The notes under the pieces are model-generated. The model saw nothing but the letters and a program-made list of their open reading frames with translations. It ran no database searches and was not told the DNA's origin. A stretch of 48,854 bases of DNA, from NCBI GenBank assembly GCA_016930175.1, contig JAFGHJ010000022.1:1-48854 (forward strand), in the 5' to 3' direction. Within the stretch, counting starts at the first letter, position 1. Every line of letters begins with the position of its first letter. Origin of the DNA: Caldifarciminota bacterium (GTDB lineage Bacteria; Hydrothermota; UBA3072). The translations under genes were made by a program, and so were the position numbers. This document shows, piece after piece, positions 15,482 to 24,112 of this stretch.

Positions 15482-16072
15482 ATGGCTAAGGATTTAATCG
15501 AGATTAGATGGCATGGTAGAGGAGGCCAGGGCGCAAAAACAGCTGCTTTGCTATTTGGGGAAGCTGCCATTGATACCGGTATGTACATTCAAGCGTTTCC
15601 CGAATACGGTCCGGAGAGGACAGGAGCGCCGGTTAGTGCTTTTAACCGTTTGAGTAAGAAGCCTATTAGGTTGCACAGCGGTGTTGACAGCCCTGCTATT
15701 GTTCTGGTTCTTGACCCGAGTTTGCTTAACACGGTCGATGTTCTTGAGGGATTGGGAAAGGGCGGTATTCTTATAGTAAACACACCTGATTCTCCCGGAG
15801 ATATAAGAAAGAAATTGTCTGTTGACCCGGGAATAGAAGTTTATACTCTCGATGCTTCAAAGATTGCTATGGATACGATTGGGTTAAATAAACCCAATAC
15901 TCCGATGCTCGGAGCGTTGGCTAAGGTTTCTGATATTCTGGATTACAAAAAAATGTTAAAAAGCATCGAGCACAAGCTTAAAATTAAATTCAGGGGTAAG
16001 CCTGAAGAAATAGTTACAAAAAATATGGAAGCTATAAAAACTGCTCATGAAAAGACGAAGGGAGAAGGCTAA
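15482..16072 (+). CDS. porG: 2-oxoacid:ferredoxin oxidoreductase (pyruvate type), gamma subunit
   Basis: 196 residues with the gamma-subunit signature IRWHGRGGQGAKTAALLFGE at the N-terminus and the FPEYGPERTGAPVSAFNRLS block. These enzymes oxidise a 2-oxoacid with CoA to the acyl-CoA, CO2 and reduced ferredoxin under anaerobic conditions. The order gamma-delta-alpha-beta with overlapping genes is typical of four-subunit pyruvate:ferredoxin oxidoreductases. 2-Oxoisovalerate is an alternative substrate that cannot be excluded from sequence alone. Its stop overlaps the porD start by one nt. Confidence 0.92.
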   Translation: MAKDLIEIRWHGRGGQGAKTAALLFGEAAIDTGMYIQAFPEYGPERTGAPVSAFNRLSKKPIRLHSGVDSPAIVLVLDPSLLNTVDVLEGLGKGGILIVNTPDSPGDIRKKLSVDPGIEVYTLDASKIAMDTIGLNKPNTPMLGALAKVSDILDYKKMLKSIEHKLKIKFRGKPEEIVTKNMEAIKTAHEKTKGEG

Positions 16073-16365
16073 TGGCAAAAAAGAAGGAAGGATGGAAAGA
16101 ACTTCCTATAGGTGCGATTATAGTTGAGCCCGGCTCGAGCCGGAAATTCAAGACCGGTGATTGGAGAGAAGGAAAGAAACCGGTTGTGGATAAGGATAAA
16201 TGTACTAATTGTTTGTTTTGCTGGATTTCCTGCCCTGATTCCGCAATTATTGTTAAAGACGGAGAAATGAAAGGGTTTAATCTGGACTATTGTAAAGGAT
16301 GCGGAATTTGTTTTACTCAGTGTCCTGTTAATGCTATAGAGATGGTCGACGAGGAGAAAGAATGA
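16072..16365 (+). CDS. porD: 2-oxoacid:ferredoxin oxidoreductase, delta (ferredoxin) subunit
   Basis: 97 residues with two 4Fe-4S motifs: CTNCLFCWISCP (residues 44-55) and CKGCGICFTQCP (about 75-86). It carries electrons from the TPP-containing beta subunit to external ferredoxin. The N-terminal stretch ELPIGAIIVEPGSSRKFKTG is typical of PorD. It overlaps porG by one nt and porA by four nt (ATGA), so the subunits are translationally coupled. Confidence 0.93.
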   Translation: MAKKKEGWKELPIGAIIVEPGSSRKFKTGDWREGKKPVVDKDKCTNCLFCWISCPDSAIIVKDGEMKGFNLDYCKGCGICFTQCPVNAIEMVDEEKE

Positions 16366-17531
16366 AGGTCGCAGCTAAAACTGCAAATGAAGCCATGGCA
16401 GAAGCGATGAGACAGATAAATCCTGATGTTGTTGCTGCTTATCCGATAACACCATCTACGGAGATTGTTCAGATATTTTCGCAGTTTGTCGCTGATGGTT
16501 TAGTTGACACTGAATTCGTTCCCGTAGAATCGGAACACTCGGCGGCGAGCGCCTGCACAGCTGCGGCCGCAGCCGGTGCGAGAGTGATGACTGCTACGGC
16601 ATCTCAGGGTCTTGCTCTTATGAATGAAGTCCTTTTTGTTACTGCGGGACTTCGCCTTCCTATGGTGATTTGTGAGATAGCAAGAACCCTATCGGCTCCT
16701 ATTAATATACACTGTGATCATTCCGATACGATGGATCAGAGAGATACTGGATGGATGCAGTTTTACGCCGAAGATTCTCAGGAAGCATATGATCTTGTGA
16801 TTCAGGCTGTTAAGATCACAGAGGAGGCATTTTTACCTGCTATGGTTTCTGCTGATGCTTTCATTCTTTCGCATTCTCTTCAGCGGATTGAAATGCTTGA
16901 CGATAAAGATGTACAGAATTTTATAGGTGAGCATAAAACACCTTTTTCTATTTTGGACACTGACAAACCTATTACTGTCGGACCTCTTGATTTGCAGGAT
17001 TATTATTTCGAGCACAAAAGGTCTGAAGCACAGGCAATGAGAGATGCGGGTAAAGTTATAGAAAAGGTGTTTAGTGATTTCGGCAAAAAATTCGGAAGAA
17101 AATATAATCTTATAGAAGAGTATAAAATGAAGGACGCGAAGAGAGCTATTGTTTTAATGGGTTCTACTGCCGGAACTGCTAAGGAAGTGGTTGACACTCT
17201 TAGAGCCGATGGCGAAAAAGTAGGTCTTGTTAAAGTATTTGCCTTCAGACCATGGCCTACAGAAGAAGTAAATCAAGCGTTAAAGAATGCTGAGTATATC
17301 GGTGTTATGGATAGGGCTGAAGGTATGAGTGGCTTTGGTGCTCCTCTGTTTACCGAGATAAGGTCTTCCCTTTACGACGAAAACAAAAATCCCGATATTT
17401 ACGGTTATGTATATGGATTGGGTGGAAGGGATACAACACCGGGAGACATAAAAAAGGTCTTTGATGATTTGAAAAAGGTAGAAAATGGTAAAAAATTGGA
17501 TAGAAATAATTATTTGGGAGTGAGGGAATAG
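16362..17531 (+). CDS. porA: 2-oxoacid:ferredoxin oxidoreductase (pyruvate type), alpha subunit
   Basis: 389 residues. The pyrimidine-binding domain starts with AAYPITPSTEIVQIFSQF (residues 25-42) and contains the VESEHSAASACTAAAAAGAR stretch. The C-terminal transketolase-like domain (about 255-370) includes VLMGSTAGTAKEVVDTLR and VGLVKVFAFRPWPTEEV. The YPITPST segment is the pattern of PorA proteins. It overlaps porD by four nt. Between its stop and porB lies a six-codon ATG frame (17532-17549) that overlaps the porB start; I regard it as incidental. Confidence 0.94.
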   Translation: MKVAAKTANEAMAEAMRQINPDVVAAYPITPSTEIVQIFSQFVADGLVDTEFVPVESEHSAASACTAAAAAGARVMTATASQGLALMNEVLFVTAGLRLPMVICEIARTLSAPINIHCDHSDTMDQRDTGWMQFYAEDSQEAYDLVIQAVKITEEAFLPAMVSADAFILSHSLQRIEMLDDKDVQNFIGEHKTPFSILDTDKPITVGPLDLQDYYFEHKRSEAQAMRDAGKVIEKVFSDFGKKFGRKYNLIEEYKMKDAKRAIVLMGSTAGTAKEVVDTLRADGEKVGLVKVFAFRPWPTEEVNQALKNAEYIGVMDRAEGMSGFGAPLFTEIRSSLYDENKNPDIYGYVYGLGGRDTTPGDIKKVFDDLKKVENGKKLDRNNYLGVRE

Positions 17532-17539
17532 ATGGCTTT

Positions 17540-18469
17540 ATGGGAATAAATTTAAAAGAACTATCAAAACAGGAAGATTTCTTTACCTCCGGACATAGAG
17601 CATGCGCGGGTTGCGGACCGGCAATAGCACTAAGACAGGCTCTTCTTGTTGCGGGGAAAGACACAGTTGTAAGTTTTTCAACCGGATGTATGGAAGTGGT
17701 GTCTACTATATTTCCATATACTGCGTGGAAAGTACCTTATATTCATTCTCTTTTTGAAAATTCTGCGGCTACGATGAGCGGAGTCGAGGCTGCTTATAAT
17801 GCTTTAAAGAGGAAAGGAAAAATTAAGAAAGATATAAACTTAATAGCTTTTGGCGGAGACGGCGGAACTTACGATATTGGTTTACAGGCTTTATCGGGAG
17901 CAATGGAAAGGGGGCATAACATGCTCTACATTTGTTACGATAACCAGGCATACATGAATACGGGTATTCAGAGGTCGGGTGCGACTCCGTACGGAGCCAG
18001 CACTACTACCTCTCCATCAGGGAAGGTAATACCCGGGAAGACCCGGAGGAGAAAAGACCTTACGGAAATTATGGCTGCCCATAATATTCCTTATGCGGCT
18101 CAGGCATCTATTTCAGACTGGAGAGATTACATGACCAAGGTGGAAAAAGCCCGCTCCATTAAAGGACCTAAGTTTATCGTTGTTTTTGCTCCGTGTCAGC
18201 TTGGATGGTATTATAAAAAAGAAGATACCATTAAGATTGCGGATATGGCAGTGAAATCGAGATTCTGGCCATTGTATGAAGTTGAGAATGGCGTTCATAA
18301 AATAACTAAAGATCCCAAAAAAGTTATTCCTGTCGAAGATTGGTTGAAATTGCAGGGAAGGTTCAGGCATTTATTTAAAGGCGAGAATAAGAAAATTATC
18401 GAAGAGATTCAACGAGAAGTAGATATGCGGTGGGAAAGGTTAAAAAAATTAGAGGAGGCCGGTCTTTAG
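17540..18469 (+). CDS. porB: 2-oxoacid:ferredoxin oxidoreductase, beta (TPP-binding) subunit
   Basis: 309 residues. Cluster cysteines appear early (HRACAGCGPAIALRQAL). The thiamine diphosphate motif starts at GGDGGTYDIG (about residue 105) and ends at the metal-binding Asn in YDNQAYMNTGIQRSG. A further conserved Cys lies in VVFAPCQLGW near 220. All residues expected of an active PorB are present. The start follows the porA stop by eight nt. The stop is immediately followed by the roadblock gene ATG, with no spacing, so the operon continues into signalling genes. Confidence 0.94.
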   Translation: MGINLKELSKQEDFFTSGHRACAGCGPAIALRQALLVAGKDTVVSFSTGCMEVVSTIFPYTAWKVPYIHSLFENSAATMSGVEAAYNALKRKGKIKKDINLIAFGGDGGTYDIGLQALSGAMERGHNMLYICYDNQAYMNTGIQRSGATPYGASTTTSPSGKVIPGKTRRRKDLTEIMAAHNIPYAAQASISDWRDYMTKVEKARSIKGPKFIVVFAPCQLGWYYKKEDTIKIADMAVKSRFWPLYEVENGVHKITKDPKKVIPVEDWLKLQGRFRHLFKGENKKIIEEIQREVDMRWERLKKLEEAGL

Positions 18470-18958
18470 ATGCCAGAGGATAAAGAAGGAACGTTCGAGG
18501 AAGAGTTCCAGATTATCAAAGATAGTTTAGAAGAACTTTGCAGGGAAACTAAATCGCTGTCGGTTTTACTTATTGATAAAGCGGGACAACTTATTACTTC
18601 AGCCGGAAATGTTTCTTCTCTTGATATTCCTTCTTTTGCAACCCTTTCCGCGGCTGATTTTGCAGCTACTTCCAACCTTGCGGATCTGATCGGGGAACAT
18701 GATTTTTCCACGTTGTTCCATCAGGGAGCGCGGAAGAGCATTTATGTTTCTTTGATTGCCGATAAAGTTATCCTTGCTGTTATATTTACAAAGGAAACAA
18801 CTCTGGGGTTGGTGCGTATTAAGGTTAAAAAAACGGCTGAGAAACTCGCAAATATGTTTGATAGAATATTTCAGACGCTTGAGAGTGAATATTCGGGTGC
18901 TGTTGATGATGAATTTATCAGTGAAGCAGAAACGGAATTAGATAGTCTTTTTGAGTGA
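18470..18958 (+). CDS. Roadblock/LC7 domain protein (MglB-like partner of MglA)
   Basis: 162 residues with a roadblock/LC7 domain over about residues 10-125. SVLLIDKAGQLITSAGNVSS is the beta-hairpin, ATLSAADFAATSNLADLIGE the central helix, and SIYVSLIADKVILAVIF the last strands. In Myxococcus and Thermus, MglB of this fold is the GTPase-activating partner of MglA. An acidic C-terminal tail (about 35 residues, ending EAETELDSLFE) extends beyond the domain. It starts directly at the porB stop and ends 12 nt before the MglA gene. Confidence 0.85.
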   Translation: MPEDKEGTFEEEFQIIKDSLEELCRETKSLSVLLIDKAGQLITSAGNVSSLDIPSFATLSAADFAATSNLADLIGEHDFSTLFHQGARKSIYVSLIADKVILAVIFTKETTLGLVRIKVKKTAEKLANMFDRIFQTLESEYSGAVDDEFISEAETELDSLFE

Positions 18959-18970
18959 TATGGAGATTAA

Positions 18971-19549
18971 ATGGCACTTATAAATTATTCTTCGAAAGAA
19001 ATAAATTGTAAGATAGTTTACTATGGTCCGGGACTCGGCGGTAAGACCACAAATATCAAACACATATATTCAAAAGTGAATCCTGAGAATCGCGGAAAAT
19101 TGATGAGCCTGGATACCGAACTGGATAGAACGCTTTTCTTTGATTTCTTACCTGTGGATCTGGGGACAGTGAAGGGGTTCTCAGTGCATTTCCATCTGTA
19201 TACCGTTCCCGGACAGGTTTATTATAATGCTTCCAGAAAACTTATACTGAAAGGTGTGGACGGTCTTATTTTCGTTGCCGATTCTCAGATAGAACGGTTC
19301 GAAGATAATATTGATTCTATAGAAAATCTTGATGATAATTTAGCCGAGTACCATAAGAAAGCTGAGGAAATCCCGTTGGCTATTCAATATAATAAGAGAG
19401 ATCTGCCTAATATCGTTTCTCTTAACGAATTAGAAGATGCTCTTAATCCGAGGGGTGTTTTTTCCTGTGAAGGCGTTGCGACTGAAGGAATCGGCGTCTT
19501 TGAACCTCTTAAAGAGGTTTCGAAAAAGGTCTTAAGAAAACTCAGATAG
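18971..19549 (+). CDS. mglA: MglA-like small Ras-family GTPase
   Basis: 192 residues. P-loop GPGLGGKTTN (residues 19-28), the prokaryotic MglA hallmark TVPGQ in place of the usual DxxGQ (about 78-82), and NKRD for guanine specificity (about 141-144). MglA with MglB sets cell polarity, motility or, in some bacteria, other polar assembly. Here it is cotranscribed with a roadblock protein and the por genes. No gliding genes are in the window. It is followed by a long word-repeat region rather than a terminator. Confidence 0.92.
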   Translation: MALINYSSKEINCKIVYYGPGLGGKTTNIKHIYSKVNPENRGKLMSLDTELDRTLFFDFLPVDLGTVKGFSVHFHLYTVPGQVYYNASRKLILKGVDGLIFVADSQIERFEDNIDSIENLDDNLAEYHKKAEEIPLAIQYNKRDLPNIVSLNELEDALNPRGVFSCEGVATEGIGVFEPLKEVSKKVLRKLR

Positions 19550-19575
19550 AATCCCACCCACGCCTAAACTGATTG

Positions 19576-19679
19576 AACCACAGAGTACACAGAGAAACAC
19601 AGAGAAAAAATATATTCTTGTTGTTTAAAACCCCACCCGCAACCCAAAATTAATCTCACACAAAGCACACAAAGGCACT
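19576..19679. repeat. Composite intergenic word element, copy 2
   Basis: CACAGAG words (19578-19605), TTGTTGTTTAAAACCCC, ACCCGCAACCCAAAATTAAT, then CACAAAG words (19659-19679). Same order as copies at 7505-7615 and 33201-33315. It lies between convergent operons, 27 nt after the mglA stop. A different run, CTATTTCACTATTTTGCTAT-type words, follows at 19735-19772. Confidence 0.7.
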
Positions 19680-19806
19680 AATAACAAATTAGAGAAATTG
19701 ACAAATAGAAAAATTTAAAAAATGGGGTGAGGGTACTATTTCACTATTTTGCTATTTATCTATTTTACTGTTTTGTCTCTTGACTGGTGACAGATTAATT
19801 ATTCCT

Positions 19807-20973
19807 TTAAATTGACTTTATTAATGGTATAAGTTTTTTCTTTAAAATTGTATCCCAGCTGAAATTATCTATGCTGGTTTTTCTGTCCTGAACGGTTTTG
19901 TTTTCTGCTATAAAAGAATCGATTTGTTTTGCGATTTTATTCGGTTTTTCATCGAGGTCGAAGAACATATGAGATTTGAAATGTTTTTCGATTTCTTTAA
20001 GCGGAGGTATGTTTGAAAGAGCTGCGGGTAACCGGAATAGAGATGCTTCGATTGCAGGCAGTCCAAAACCTTCCATCTTGCTTGTAATAAGGAGAAAATC
20101 TCCCAGAAAATAGAAACTTTCAATATCTTTTATAAGGCAGTGTTCTGAAAAAAGTATTAAATTAACGTTTTTTTCTTTCGCTCGCTTTTTAAGTTCTTTT
20201 TTATACGTAGAAAAATTAGGGTTGTGCGGGTCTGGCGGAGCTGATAGCAGGAGTAAAGGGTTGCCTTTCATTTCGGAGATTATATCTATTGCGAGTTCGA
20301 AGTTTTTTCTACGGGTTAGCCTTGAAGGGAAAATAGCGACAGGATAGTAAGAAAAAATTTTTAATTTTTTTGCAGCCTTTTTTATATCGGGAGGGAGTAT
20401 TTCATAAGGGTCGATTCCGTTATGAATAACAGTTATATCTTTCTTTTTTATCCCGAAAAAACGGGAAATTAATTCTCTTCTGTAATTTGTTACTGTTACC
20501 CATTTTATGCCGGGGGCGGGGTTTGATATTGATTTGAGTGGGGAATCTCCCGGAGGGGGTAAGTCGTACGTCGGGTCTAAATAAGAAAGATCATGTGTCC
20601 AGCCTATGGTTTTAATTTTTTTCGCTACCTGGGTTAGAGCTGCAGTTGCCACAAGATTAAAATGCATGGTAAATAGGTTATGAACGATTAAAAGATCGGA
20701 TGCTTTCAGGACTTTAAGTATTTTCCCTTTCACTTTTTCTACTTCAGAAGCAAAATTAGCCGGGGTTTTACCCTTTAGTATCTCTTGAAATATTTCTTTA
20801 TAATAAGAGGATTTTAATTCGGGAATGAAAAAATCAGGTGCTCCGTCTCCGGCTATTGTATTTACCCGAAAGTTGTTTTCTTTCAAAAGCTTTGCGTGTA
20901 TGTCAACAGTTAGTTCGACTCCTCCGATTACCGGCAGAGCCGAGTAGTGAAGGATGGAAACTACTTTTCCCAT
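19807..20973 (-). CDS. GT4-family glycosyltransferase (GT-B fold)
   Basis: 388 residues. The GT4 pattern is clear: an N-terminal Rossmann domain (ILHYSALPVIGGVELTVDIH), the donor-site strand TRRKNFELAIDII, and the E-x7-E signature EGFGLPAIEASL near residue 310. GT4 enzymes transfer from nucleotide or sugar-phosphate donors with retention. It is the last gene of purB-phosphatase-GpgS-GT2-GT4. Petrotoga and relatives use a GT4 enzyme beside GpgS to extend glucosylglycerate to mannosylglucosylglycerate, and that is my favoured role; lipid or polysaccharide synthesis is the alternative. It overlaps the previous gene by 13 nt. Confidence 0.8.
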   Translation of the reverse strand: MGKVVSILHYSALPVIGGVELTVDIHAKLLKENNFRVNTIAGDGAPDFFIPELKSSYYKEIFQEILKGKTPANFASEVEKVKGKILKVLKASDLLIVHNLFTMHFNLVATAALTQVAKKIKTIGWTHDLSYLDPTYDLPPPGDSPLKSISNPAPGIKWVTVTNYRRELISRFFGIKKKDITVIHNGIDPYEILPPDIKKAAKKLKIFSYYPVAIFPSRLTRRKNFELAIDIISEMKGNPLLLLSAPPDPHNPNFSTYKKELKKRAKEKNVNLILFSEHCLIKDIESFYFLGDFLLITSKMEGFGLPAIEASLFRLPAALSNIPPLKEIEKHFKSHMFFDLDEKPNKIAKQIDSFIAENKTVQDRKTSIDNFSWDTILKKKLIPLIKSI

Positions 20974-22190
20974 CTCTCGAGAAGATAAGATTTGTTTCTT
21001 TCGAAAGTTAGAGCAGCCTCCTCGACAAGATTTTCAAAATCGTCGTTTTGCATTTTAACCGAAGCCTGATAAAGAGAAGCGACTCTCAAATTGTACAGAG
21101 GAAGAAGTGTGTTTATAATTTTTGCGTGATGTCTTTTTTGGTGGTGGAACACTGCGGCAAAATCATACACAATCTTTGACCAGTTTTCGTGATTTAGCAA
21201 AGAATAATCTTTTTCTCTGTTTATTGTTTTTACAAGAGCGAAGGAGTTGGGGTTCAGGATATCGTTCCATAGAGAGTGAAAATTTATCCAGCCGGATTTG
21301 AAGGATTCGGCTAGTGAATTTAAATCTATATCGAATTCCTCTGGTTCAAGACCGATTTCTTCCCCCAGAATATCTACAGGTTCCGAACCTTTTATGTTTT
21401 CCCATAAATCCTCGTAGTCAGCCATTAATTCAAAGGTTGTAATAACGACCTGAAGAAACATTGGACCTAAGTGATGCGAAGGATCCTTTGCTTCGTGTAG
21501 TTTGGCTCCAAGTTTTGTTTGTCCTAATTTATATCCATTCTTTACAGCAGTTGTTGTTATCCATGTATCTATTCCGAATCTGGCTACATCCGTATCCCAT
21601 CTTTTGTCCTGGAGAAGTGAACTTACAAGATTTGCAGAGAAAGCAAAGTCACCTCCAATTGGCTGTCTGACTCTTTTACCCCATATCGCCCTTATCAGCA
21701 TATAAGCAATATTGTTTGTGATTGTGGCATCGTATTTGTACCTTTTATAGTAAGGGGCAATATAATCATAATTATCGTTAATTATCGGGCTTATCAGGTT
21801 TTTCATCCACTTCGGACCTATTGAGCGAAGGTCCGCGTCTATCATTAGCGTAGCCTTGGCGTTTAGAAATTCCGAGGCTTCAAGAATAGCCCTTACAGCG
21901 GTACCCTTTCCCGGAAGGCCTCTGTAAATGCTTACAGTTTTTTCGATATACGGAGGTAATTGTGTCACCCTTGATATTTCTCTAGTGTCGTCCACAGAAC
22001 CTCCGTCCATAATAAGTATCAAACTCTTATAGTCTTTCCAGTATTCAGCCAGGCCTTCGCCGATTTGTTTTATTACAAAGTCTATTGTGTCGTCCACATT
22101 ATAAGCCGGAATTCCGACAATTATATCTACTGATTTTATTTCTTCGAGTCTTCTTCGCAGGTCGTCCCTTATTGCCGTAACGAGCTTCAT
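20961..22190 (-). CDS. GT2/GT81-like glycosyltransferase
   Basis: 409 residues from the ATG at 22190, preferred over the ATG at 22202 because GGAAGG precedes it and because the upstream stop codon lies between the two. GT-A fold landmarks: VDIIVGIPAYNVDDTIDFVI, LILIMDGGSVDDTREI, the metal-binding DADLRS (about residue 118), PIGGDFAFSANLV, and GIDTWITTTAVKNGY. The GGDFAFS...GIDTW segments parallel those of glucosyl-3-phosphoglycerate synthases. It is a second GT81-like enzyme next to a clearer GpgS, so it may add another sugar or use another donor. Confidence 0.78.
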   Translation of the reverse strand: MKLVTAIRDDLRRRLEEIKSVDIIVGIPAYNVDDTIDFVIKQIGEGLAEYWKDYKSLILIMDGGSVDDTREISRVTQLPPYIEKTVSIYRGLPGKGTAVRAILEASEFLNAKATLMIDADLRSIGPKWMKNLISPIINDNYDYIAPYYKRYKYDATITNNIAYMLIRAIWGKRVRQPIGGDFAFSANLVSSLLQDKRWDTDVARFGIDTWITTTAVKNGYKLGQTKLGAKLHEAKDPSHHLGPMFLQVVITTFELMADYEDLWENIKGSEPVDILGEEIGLEPEEFDIDLNSLAESFKSGWINFHSLWNDILNPNSFALVKTINREKDYSLLNHENWSKIVYDFAAVFHHQKRHHAKIINTLLPLYNLRVASLYQASVKMQNDDFENLVEEAALTFERNKSYLLERWEK

Positions 22191-22191
22191 T

Positions 22192-23406
22192 CTACCTTCC
22201 ATTTAGTTTATCGACTATATCAGGTATTTTTGTGTTGAGTAAATCAGGCATTGCGGAATCTATTCTTCCCCAGGTTGGAATCAAATGAGAACCCAGGGGA
22301 TGCTTATGAAATTCCTCTGCCGCTATATCGAATGCCGTAGTGAACTTTTCGATTGCAATCATCTCTCTGTTTCTATCGTACTTAAGGTTATTTAGCAAAG
22401 CCAGGTTTTTGTATTTTTCTACAAATTCCATTGCGTAATCATAATATGTTATTTTAAGAGTTCGTATCAAGTCCGAAGAGAAGATTATTCCGTCCTGGGA
22501 TAGGACGCGGAAAAATGTTCTTGCGATATCTATCGCCATTCTCATTATTCCTGAGGTGATATTATCGGCGTCGAACTCTTGATGTTTGTGGTCATAGCGG
22601 TCTACTAAATCTACCTGGCATATGCTGGAAAGATCCAGATTGGTATAAATTTCTCGTAACAGACCGATCTCCAGACCCCAATCGGAGGAAAAGCGAACTC
22701 TTCTTGTTAATTCCGTTGTCATTGCTACTTCTCCGGAAAGAGGATAGCGAAAAGATTCAAGATAATCGAAAAACTCCCGCTCGCCAAATATTTTCTTCAG
22801 TGCTTTTAGTAAGGGTGAAAAGAAAAGGCGAACCGCTCTTCCGTGCAGCATGTCAGCGAATCTTGCGTAATAGCCCTTTGCGAAATCATAATTGAGACGC
22901 TTGGATAGTATAGGATAAGTGAGGCGGGCTAAAATGTCCCTTGAATAAGTTCGTATGTCGCAGTCGTGCAGAGTTACCATATATACTTCACCTTTAGCCA
23001 GTATATAGCCCATTCCCGTCCAGACTCCTCTTCCTTTTCCCTTTTTCCCGGGATCAAGGCCATTCCTTTTTAAATTTTTGTATATGGCTTGAATTTGCGG
23101 GGAATCGTTCCAGATTATGGTCGTTTTCGTAGGTATCTTTTTGAAAAATTCCTTAGCGTGGTCGAATTCTGCTCTGCTTGCGCTGTCAAGCGATACAACA
23201 ACTTCGTGTATATAATCTGCTTCTTTTAATTGTTCTACGATTCCCGGCAGAGCTTTTCCTTTGAGCTCCGAATATAGAGATGGAAGGAGTAGAGCAAATT
23301 TTCTTTCTTTTGAAATTTCTCTGATACTGTTTTCGATTTTAAGAAGAGAATAACTCGGTAATTTGTGTAAGGTTGTGATAATACCGTTTTGAAAAAAATC
23401 AGACAT
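22192..23406 (-). CDS. Glucosyl-3-phosphoglycerate synthase-like glycosyltransferase (GT81)
   Basis: 404 residues. GT81 features: FALLLPSLYSELKGKALPGI at the N-terminus, the metal-binding DCDIRTY (about residue 165), then YPLSGEVAMTTEL and DWGLEIGLLREIYTNLDLSS. This last region aligns well by eye with the GGEYAASREL...GYGVEIGLLIDTF region of mycobacterial GpgS. GpgS joins a nucleotide-sugar glucose to 3-phosphoglycerate. The gene overlaps the downstream phosphatase-family gene by eight nt. A mannosyl-3-phosphoglycerate synthase activity is the main alternative. Confidence 0.75.
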   Translation of the reverse strand: MSDFFQNGIITTLHKLPSYSLLKIENSIREISKERKFALLLPSLYSELKGKALPGIVEQLKEADYIHEVVVSLDSASRAEFDHAKEFFKKIPTKTTIIWNDSPQIQAIYKNLKRNGLDPGKKGKGRGVWTGMGYILAKGEVYMVTLHDCDIRTYSRDILARLTYPILSKRLNYDFAKGYYARFADMLHGRAVRLFFSPLLKALKKIFGEREFFDYLESFRYPLSGEVAMTTELTRRVRFSSDWGLEIGLLREIYTNLDLSSICQVDLVDRYDHKHQEFDADNITSGIMRMAIDIARTFFRVLSQDGIIFSSDLIRTLKITYYDYAMEFVEKYKNLALLNNLKYDRNREMIAIEKFTTAFDIAAEEFHKHPLGSHLIPTWGRIDSAMPDLLNTKIPDIVDKLNGR

Positions 23407-24112
23407 ATCTCTCCTCCAAAGCTTGTTCTACAGCTTTTTTCCAGATGAGTGGTCCGAAACCTTCAAAGCTTTTATATTTTTTATTTTTTTTACTTCTAAG
23501 TAGAATAGGGTAATCACATTCGTCGAGCATAGGGTAGTCGTTTGTGGAGTCTCCGACACCTATAGAAAACCCGTTCTTTTTTTCTTTGATAATTTTAACA
23601 GCTATACCTTTTGATGATCCCCGGTAAACCTGGTAAAAATTACCTCCCCAGAAAATTGTATAGCCGAGTGATTTTATTTCTTCGAGGAAATCTTGATTTA
23701 CCGCTGAAGTGAAACGGAAAGGTTCTGAAAAACTTCTGTTTTTTGCAAGAGGAATCAGGTGGTCCGGCAGTCCCGTAAGTTCTTTGACTTTTTTCGATTT
23801 CATCTCAGAAAAAAGCTCTATTTCTACATTCATTTCTTTTGAAATATTTCGTAAATCGCGCTTTATTATTTCTGATCTGGTTGCCAATTCCTTTTTTTCT
23901 CCGTTGAGCATGATAAATCCTCCATTTTCCGCGGCATATGGACCGGAAAATTCCATTTCCTTGAAGAAGAAATCGATTTCCGGTGATGTCTTACTCGAAA
24001 TAATAGATATTATAATTCCTTTGTCTATCAAATGATGTGTAAAATCAATGATTGAGATTGCCGAATATGACGAGTCGAGGAGGCAATTATCAAGGTCGGT
24101 GAATATTATCAT
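23399..24112 (-). CDS. HAD-IIB phosphatase, mannosyl/glucosyl-3-phosphoglycerate phosphatase family
   Basis: 237 residues with the HAD motifs: FTDLDNCLLD (Asp6 nucleophile, Asp8), ISIISSKTSPEID (motif II Ser), a Lys in the FYQVYRGSSKGIAVKII stretch, and IGVGDSTNDYPML (motif IV). The AAENGGFIML and cap segments match the mannosyl-3-phosphoglycerate phosphatase family, which removes the phosphate to release the glycosylglycerate. It lies between purB (four-nt ATGA overlap) and the GpgS-like gene, which supports that role. Confidence 0.82.
   Translation of the reverse strand: MIIFTDLDNCLLDSSYSAISIIDFTHHLIDKGIIISIISSKTSPEIDFFFKEMEFSGPYAAENGGFIMLNGEKKELATRSEIIKRDLRNISKEMNVEIELFSEMKSKKVKELTGLPDHLIPLAKNRSFSEPFRFTSAVNQDFLEEIKSLGYTIFWGGNFYQVYRGSSKGIAVKIIKEKKNGFSIGVGDSTNDYPMLDECDYPILLRSKKNKKYKSFEGFGPLIWKKAVEQALEERYV

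Noticed and set aside
17532-17549. ATG frame of five residues (MALWE) between porA and porB
   Set aside because: It overlaps the porB start and is too short to support; porB has its own good start at 17540.
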